Below are positions 57,139 through 64,000 of a DNA stretch of 64,000 nt, piece after piece; the first letter of the stretch is position 1, and the number at the start of each line of letters is the position of its first letter. The stretch spans positions 62,001 through 126,000 of the forward strand of contig NZ_VEDO01000014.1 of assembly GCF_007677875.1 (NCBI RefSeq), read 5' to 3'. The position numbers were made by a program, and so were the translations under genes. Under the pieces are notes generated by a model, which saw only the letters and a list, made by a program, of their open reading frames with translations, made no database searches and was not told the DNA's origin. The DNA is from Variovorax boronicumulans. Its GTDB lineage: Bacteria > Pseudomonadota > Gammaproteobacteria > Burkholderiales > Burkholderiaceae_C.

Positions 57139-60100
57139 ATGCCGCGCAGCCAACGTCTCCTGCGCCTGCTGATCGCCAGCCTGGTGCTGGTCTACATCGC
57201 CATCGGCGTGCTGCAGTACCGGCAGTACCGGGCGCTGGACGATGTGATGCGCCGCGGCGACATCAATGCGCTGTGGACCTTCGCGCAGCTCAACGTCGAG
57301 TACGAGCGCTTCGATCACGCACTGAATGCGCACCTGCTGGATGCGGCTGCCATGCCGCACAGCCAGCTGCAGCTGCGCTACGACGTGTTCATCAGCCGCG
57401 TCGGAGCGGTTGACACCGGCAGCGCTTTTCAGCTCATGCGCGACGACCCGGCCTACCAGCAGGGGATGGACACGCTGCGCCGCTTCATCGCAGACGGCGA
57501 CCAGGTGCTCGGCCCGAACGCGCCGGCAAACCCGGCGCGCACAGCGCTGGAGGCGCTGCGCGAGCAGTACCAGGCGATCCGCGCGCCGGTGCGTGACATG
57601 TCTCTGGCTGCCACGCAGTCGTCCGGCGAGCTGACCGACCAGCGCAACCGCGAGGTCCAGGCGCAGACCCTGCAGACCGGCGTCCTGACCGCCTTCCAGT
57701 GCGTGCTCACGCTTCTGCTGGCCGCCGCGATGGCCCGCCAATTTGCCGCCCGCCAGCGCGCCAGTGCGCAGGCGCTGAAGGCGCAGGGCGAGCTCGTGGC
57801 CTCGCTCCAGCGCAGCGAAGAGGCGCTGGAGGCGCGCGTGCACGAACGCACCGCCGCGCTGGAGGCGGCCAACGAAACCCTGCGCGCCCAGGAGGGTGCG
57901 CTGCGCCAGGCCCAGGCGCGTGCAGAGCAGGCATCGCAGATGAAGTCCGATTTCCTGGCCAACATGAGCCATGAGATCCGCACGCCCCTCAACGCGGTCA
58001 TCGGCATGAGCCACCTGATGCTGCGCACCGAGCTCACGGCTCGCCAGCGCGACTATGTGCGCAAGACCCAGCGCTCGGGCCAGCACCTGCTGGACCTGAT
58101 CAACGACATCCTCGATTTCAGCAAGATCGAAGCCGGCAAGCTCGAGGTCGAGAGCGTGGACTTCGACCTGCAGAACGTGCTGGACGGCGTGGCCGACCTG
58201 GTCGGCGAGAAGGCCACGGCCAAGGGCCTGGAACTGGTGTTCGACACCGAGGGCGCGGTGCTGCCGCGCCGGCTGCGCGGCGACCCGCTGCGCCTGGGTC
58301 AGATCCTCATCAATTACGCCAGCAATGCCATCAAGTTCACCGAACAGGGCGAGGTGGTCGTGCGGGTGCGTCACCAGGTGCTGGCCGATGGCGCCGTGCT
58401 GTTGCGCGCGGAGGTGCGCGACACCGGCATCGGCATGACCGAGGAGCAGCGCGCGCGGCTGTTCCAGTCCTTCCAGCAGGCCGACAGCTCCACCACGCGC
58501 AAGCACGGCGGGACGGGCCTGGGCTTGGCGATCTCCAAAAAGCTGGCCGAACTCATGGGCGGCGAGGTCGGCGTGGAAAGCCGCCCCGGCCAGGGCAGTA
58601 CTTTCTGGTTCACCGCGCGGCTGCTGTTCAGCCAGGAGGCCGAGACGCCGCGGATGTCGATTCCGGACCTGCGCGGGCGCCCTGTGCTGGTGGTGGACGA
58701 CAGCCCGACCGCGCGCGAGATCCTGGGCACCATGCTCGAGCAGATGCACTGCAGCGTGGCACAGGCCGCGGGCGGCGCCGAGGCGCTGGCGCTGGCGCGC
58801 GCGGCGCAGCAGGCCGGCCGGCCGTTCGAAGTCGCCTTCCTGGACTGGCGCATGCCCGACATGGACGGCGTTGCGCTGGCCGAGCAGCTGGCGCGGCTGC
58901 CCTCCCCGCCCGCGCCCGTGATCGTCACGGCCCACGGCCGTGAGGAGGTGGCCCAGGACGCGCAGCGTGTGGGCGTGGAGCTGCTGCTGGTCAAGCCGGT
59001 CAACCCATCGCTGCTGTTCGAGACCGCAATGCGCGCGCTGTCGCTGGCCCAGCCCACCGCCGAGCCACCGGCACGCGCACCCGTGCAGTCCGACGCGCCC
59101 CATCTGGCGCCACTGCGCGGCGCGTTGGTGCTGCTGGTGGACGACAACGACCTGAACCGCCAGATCGGCACCGAACTGCTGGAGGCCGTGGGCATCCAGG
59201 TCGAGGTGGCCGAAGACGGCCAGCAGGCCCTGGACCGGCTGGCCGCCAAGCCCTACGAACTCGTGCTGATGGACATGCAGATGCCGGTCATGGACGGACT
59301 GGAGGCCACGCGCGCGATCCGGCGCGACCCGCGCTGGCAGCAGCTGCCCGTGCTGGCCATGACGGCCAATGCCATGGCCATCGACCGCCAGCGTTGCCTG
59401 GAGGCCGGCATGAACAGCCACATCGCCAAGCCGATCAATCCGAACGAGCTCTACGCCCAGCTGCTCCAGTGGCTGCCCCGGCGCGAGCGCGCGGCGCCGC
59501 CGCCAGCCGTTGCCGCTGCCGAGCCGCCGCAGGACGCCCTGCCGGCCGATGACGCCCTGCTGCGCATCCCCGGCCTGGACGCCGCCTCCGGCCTGCGCCG
59601 CGTGCTGCAGCGGCGCAGCACCTACGACGGCCTGCTGCGCCGCTTCGTCGACGGCCAGGCCGGTGCCGTTGCCACCGCGCGCGCCGCGCTGGGCGCGGGC
59701 GACCGCACGCAGGCGCAGCGCCTGCTGCACACGCTGAAGGGCACGGCGGCCACCATCGGTGCGGGCCCGCTGGCGCAGGCCGCGCAGGCGGCGGAAATCA
59801 TGCTGAGCCAGCCGCCGCGTGACGCGGCCGAGGAAGAACGCCTGCTGGCCGCGTGCGAGGCGCTGTGCGTTCCGCTCGTGGCGGCACTGCGCCAGGCGCT
59901 GGCGGCCCAGGAAGCAGCCAGCATGCCGGCCACTGTCCAGACGGTGGACTGGGCCGCCGTGGGCCCGCTGGCCGAACGTCTGCAGGCTTTGCTCGAGCAG
60001 GACGACGCCGATGCCATCGACCTGTTCCAACGCCATGCCGCCGCGTTGCGCCCCGCCCTCGGCGAGCGCTACGCCGCCATCGCGAAGGCCATCGGCGACT

Positions 60101-60162
60101 TCGACTTCGGCGGTGCCGCGCAGCAACTGCGCGACGCGCTGCCTGTGGCGGTGCGGCTTTAA
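57139..60162 (+). CDS. Hybrid sensor histidine kinase (HK-REC-REC-HPt)
   Basis: 1007 residues. A membrane segment at about 10-25 and another near 195-210 bracket a helical periplasmic domain; a coiled coil (about 215-275) follows. The kinase has the H-box [13 protein letters not shown] and ATPase [18 protein letters not shown]. Two receiver domains follow (VVDDSPTA with DWRMPDMDG, and [10 protein letters not shown] with DMQMPVMDG), then a Hpt domain with [13 protein letters not shown]. It is a complete phosphorelay protein with no response regulator alongside. Input may come from the molybdopterin-fold protein encoded just upstream. Confidence 0.92.
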   Translation: MPRSQRLLRLLIASLVLVYIAIGVLQYRQYRALDDVMRRGDINALWTFAQLNVEYERFDHALNAHLLDAAAMPHSQLQLRYDVFISRVGAVDTGSAFQLMRDDPAYQQGMDTLRRFIADGDQVLGPNAPANPARTALEALREQYQAIRAPVRDMSLAATQSSGELTDQRNREVQAQTLQTGVLTAFQCVLTLLLAAAMARQFAARQRASAQALKAQGELVASLQRSEEALEARVHERTAALEAANETLRAQEGALRQAQARAEQASQMKSDFLANMSHEIRTPLNAVIGMSHLMLRTELTARQRDYVRKTQRSGQHLLDLINDILDFSKIEAGKLEVESVDFDLQNVLDGVADLVGEKATAKGLELVFDTEGAVLPRRLRGDPLRLGQILINYASNAIKFTEQGEVVVRVRHQVLADGAVLLRAEVRDTGIGMTEEQRARLFQSFQQADSSTTRKHGGTGLGLAISKKLAELMGGEVGVESRPGQGSTFWFTARLLFSQEAETPRMSIPDLRGRPVLVVDDSPTAREILGTMLEQMHCSVAQAAGGAEALALARAAQQAGRPFEVAFLDWRMPDMDGVALAEQLARLPSPPAPVIVTAHGREEVAQDAQRVGVELLLVKPVNPSLLFETAMRALSLAQPTAEPPARAPVQSDAPHLAPLRGALVLLVDDNDLNRQIGTELLEAVGIQVEVAEDGQQALDRLAAKPYELVLMDMQMPVMDGLEATRAIRRDPRWQQLPVLAMTANAMAIDRQRCLEAGMNSHIAKPINPNELYAQLLQWLPRRERAAPPPAVAAAEPPQDALPADDALLRIPGLDAASGLRRVLQRRSTYDGLLRRFVDGQAGAVATARAALGAGDRTQAQRLLHTLKGTAATIGAGPLAQAAQAAEIMLSQPPRDAAEEERLLAACEALCVPLVAALRQALAAQEAASMPATVQTVDWAAVGPLAERLQALLEQDDADAIDLFQRHAAALRPALGERYAAIAKAIGDFDFGGAAQQLRDALPVAVRL

Positions 60163-60638
60163 GCCGGCAACGCCAGCGCTGCCGCCACCTCGGGCGGTGC
60201 CTGCACCAGCTCGATCAGCACGCCCTCGCCCGCGATCGGGAAGACCTCGTTGGCCTTGGGATGCAGGAAGCAGATGTCGTAGCCGGCCGCGCCCTTGCGG
60301 ATGCCGCCCGGCGCGAAACGCACGCCCTGGGCCGTGAGCCATTCCACGGCCTTGGGCAGGTCGTCGATCCACAGGCCCACGTGGTTCAGCGGTGTGGTGT
60401 GCACGGCCGGCTTCTTCTCGGGGTCCAGTGGCTGCATGAGGTCGACTTCGACCTTGGTCGGGCCGCTGCCGATGGCGCAGATGTCTTCGTCCACGTTCTC
60501 GCTCTCGCTGCGGAAGTTGCCCGTGACCGTGAGGCCCAGCATCTCGACCCAGAGCTTTTGCAGGCGCTGCTTGTCGGGGCCGCCGATGGCGATCTGCTGG
60601 ACGCCCAGCACGCGGAAGGGACGTTGGTTGGTGCTCAT
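60159..60638 (-). CDS. VOC-family protein (glyoxalase/epimerase fold)
   Basis: 159 residues with paired beta-alpha-beta-beta-beta modules. [12 protein letters not shown] and [10 protein letters not shown] carry the usual His and Glu metal ligands of the second half. The first strand reads [13 protein letters not shown], where Gln stands at the place of the expected His, so metal binding may differ. Location with bioB and close to a propionyl/acetyl-CoA carboxylase subunit gene makes a methylmalonyl-CoA epimerase-like role conceivable, unproven. Overlaps bioB by 4 nt, and its stop overlaps the kinase stop. Confidence 0.8.
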   Translation of the reverse strand: MSTNQRPFRVLGVQQIAIGGPDKQRLQKLWVEMLGLTVTGNFRSESENVDEDICAIGSGPTKVEVDLMQPLDPEKKPAVHTTPLNHVGLWIDDLPKAVEWLTAQGVRFAPGGIRKGAAGYDICFLHPKANEVFPIAGEGVLIELVQAPPEVAAALALPA

Positions 60639-61690
60639 GCGTGTTGCTCCTGTTCGATGGAAATGGGGCGGGTGGCGTAGCCCAGCTTGTCCAGCAGCCG
60701 GCGGTCGGCGTCTGCGTCGGGGTTGCCCGTCACGAGCAGCTTGTCGCCGTAGAAGATGGAATTGGCGCCGGCCAGGAAGCACAGCGCCTGCACCGGTTCG
60801 CCCAGCTGCTGGCGGCCGGCCGACAGGCGCACGCGCGCGGTCGGCATGGTGATGCGCGCAACCGCGATCACGCGCACGAAATCCAGCGGGTCGATGGGCG
60901 GCGCGTCGGCCAGCGGCGTGCCGGGCACGCGCACCAGGCTGTTGATGGGCACCGACTCGGGGTAGGGGTCGAGGTTGGCCAGCTGCGCGATCAGGCCGGC
61001 GCGGTGCACGGGTGCCTCACCCATGCCCACGATGCCGCCGCAGCACACTTTGACGCCGGCCGCACGCACATGGGCCAGCGTGTCGAGCCGGTCCTGGTAG
61101 CTGCGTGTGTCGACGATGTCGGCGTAGTGCTCGGGCGCGGTATCGAGGTTGTGGTTGTAATAGTCCAGTCCCGCATCGCGCAGCGCCACGGCCTGGTGCT
61201 TCTCGAGCATGCCCAGCGTGGCGCAAGACTGCAGGCCGAGGTCCTTCACGGTGCGCACGAGCTCGGCCACTTTCTCGATGTCGCGGTCCTTGGGCGCGCG
61301 CCAGGCCGCGCCCATGCAAAAGCGCGTGGCGCCCGCGTTCTTGGCGGCCTGGGCGGCGTGGCGGACCTCGTCGACGGACATGAGTTTCTGCGCCTGCACG
61401 CCCGTGTCGAACGCGGCCGACTGCGGGCAGTAGCCGCAGTTCTCGGGACAGCCGCCGGTCTTGACCGACAGCAGCGTGGCCAGCTCGATGTCGCCCGCGG
61501 GCCAGTGCGCGCGGTGCACGGTCTGGGCGCGGAACAGCAGTTCGTTGAACGGCAGGTCGAGCAGCGCCTGCACGTCCTCGACGCGCCAGCGCTGCGGCAC
61601 TGAGTCGGTTGCCCGGCGGGGCGGTACGAACCGCACGGGCTGCTCTTGCGCGACCGGATCGGTGGGGGTCGACAGGGATTCTTGGGGCAT
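60635..61690 (-). CDS. bioB: Biotin synthase
   Basis: 351 residues of radical SAM type. The [4Fe-4S] motif is in [16 protein letters not shown]; [2Fe-2S] ligand cysteines are in [11 protein letters not shown] and [19 protein letters not shown] and RVPGTPL blocks are typical. It inserts sulfur into dethiobiotin. The product is needed by the biotin-dependent carboxylase encoded next on the same strand. No BirA-type operator was recognised upstream. Confidence 0.96.
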   Translation of the reverse strand: MPQESLSTPTDPVAQEQPVRFVPPRRATDSVPQRWRVEDVQALLDLPFNELLFRAQTVHRAHWPAGDIELATLLSVKTGGCPENCGYCPQSAAFDTGVQAQKLMSVDEVRHAAQAAKNAGATRFCMGAAWRAPKDRDIEKVAELVRTVKDLGLQSCATLGMLEKHQAVALRDAGLDYYNHNLDTAPEHYADIVDTRSYQDRLDTLAHVRAAGVKVCCGGIVGMGEAPVHRAGLIAQLANLDPYPESVPINSLVRVPGTPLADAPPIDPLDFVRVIAVARITMPTARVRLSAGRQQLGEPVQALCFLAGANSIFYGDKLLVTGNPDADADRRLLDKLGYATRPISIEQEQHA

Positions 61691-61979
61691 CGCGTCCTTC
61701 GTGGTTTCAGCGGGATCTGCGGCGATTGTGGGAGGCCGGTGCAGCGTCTGAAAAGCCTCGCGGCGCAGAAAGTCCGCCTGTTGTTCATGCCGCCAACATC
61801 GTCCAATTCCGCCGCAGCGATGGCCGACGATCCACGGTGTTGCGCCCTTGTTCGCAGAACTTGGATGCGACCGCCCCGGCGCCGCATCCTTCTGCCGCGA
61901 ACATGCGGCGAACCACCTCGAAACCAGGGGCGCGGCGGTTGGACGATGGGCGCACTTGCGCGCGCCTACCGGCCTGGCC

Positions 61980-64000
<2,021 letters not shown>

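Overview
The window is 64 kb of high-GC DNA, densely packed with genes, from a betaproteobacterium, most likely Comamonadaceae (Acidovorax/Variovorax/Ramlibacter-like). The evidence is the valS-galU order, a Bug-type tripartite-transporter binding protein, a ferulate CoA cluster, a PEP-CTERM protein, a heme oxygenase-bacteriophytochrome pair, and a copy of what looks like a dispersed Comamonadaceae repeat. This is inferred from gene content, not from a search.

Layout. 0-16 kb is an iron island: a beta-propeller lipoprotein, a FecBCDE-type ABC importer with a Fes/IroE-like hydrolase, and a divergent catecholate siderophore operon (lipoprotein esterase, MFS exporter, EntE, stand-alone aryl carrier protein, EntF-like NRPS with a serine code, EntC, isochorismatase, small secreted protein). 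Two nearly identical regulatory modules (palindrome + TAGAAT + Fur-like box) precede the propeller gene and the biosynthetic operon. 16-27 kb holds a DUF2845-like protein, VapBC, an alpha/beta hydrolase, a 5'-nucleotidase lipoprotein, BphO-BphP, a PEP-CTERM protein, QueF, a prolyl hydroxylase and YaaA. 26.6-36 kb is a hydroxycinnamate (ferulate) catabolic cluster with a MarR regulator and an obvious inverted-repeat operator. 36-42.6 kb is housekeeping: SodC, ValS, GalU, a TusA-like protein, a Nudix hydrolase, CysM and tRNA-Leu(CAA).

42.8-47.1 kb, next to the tRNA, is a decayed prophage remnant: a lysis cassette, a frameshifted collagen-like fibre, a tail fragment and an acyltransferase cargo gene. 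It abuts a truncated universal stress protein gene. 47.7-64 kb holds a ModE-like regulator divergent from an FdhF/YdeP molybdoenzyme that carries an in-frame repeat insertion, a three-gene 2-oxoacid:acceptor oxidoreductase operon, a frameshifted molybdopterin-fold gene ahead of a hybrid sensor kinase, a VOC protein with BioB, and a biotin-dependent carboxylase alpha subunit that runs off the right edge.

The most distinctive content is the enterobactin-type pathway with EntB split into two separate genes, served by two esterases predicted for different compartments, and sharing a regulatory module with a beta-propeller lipoprotein. No entA, entD or TonB-dependent receptor gene is visible in the window.
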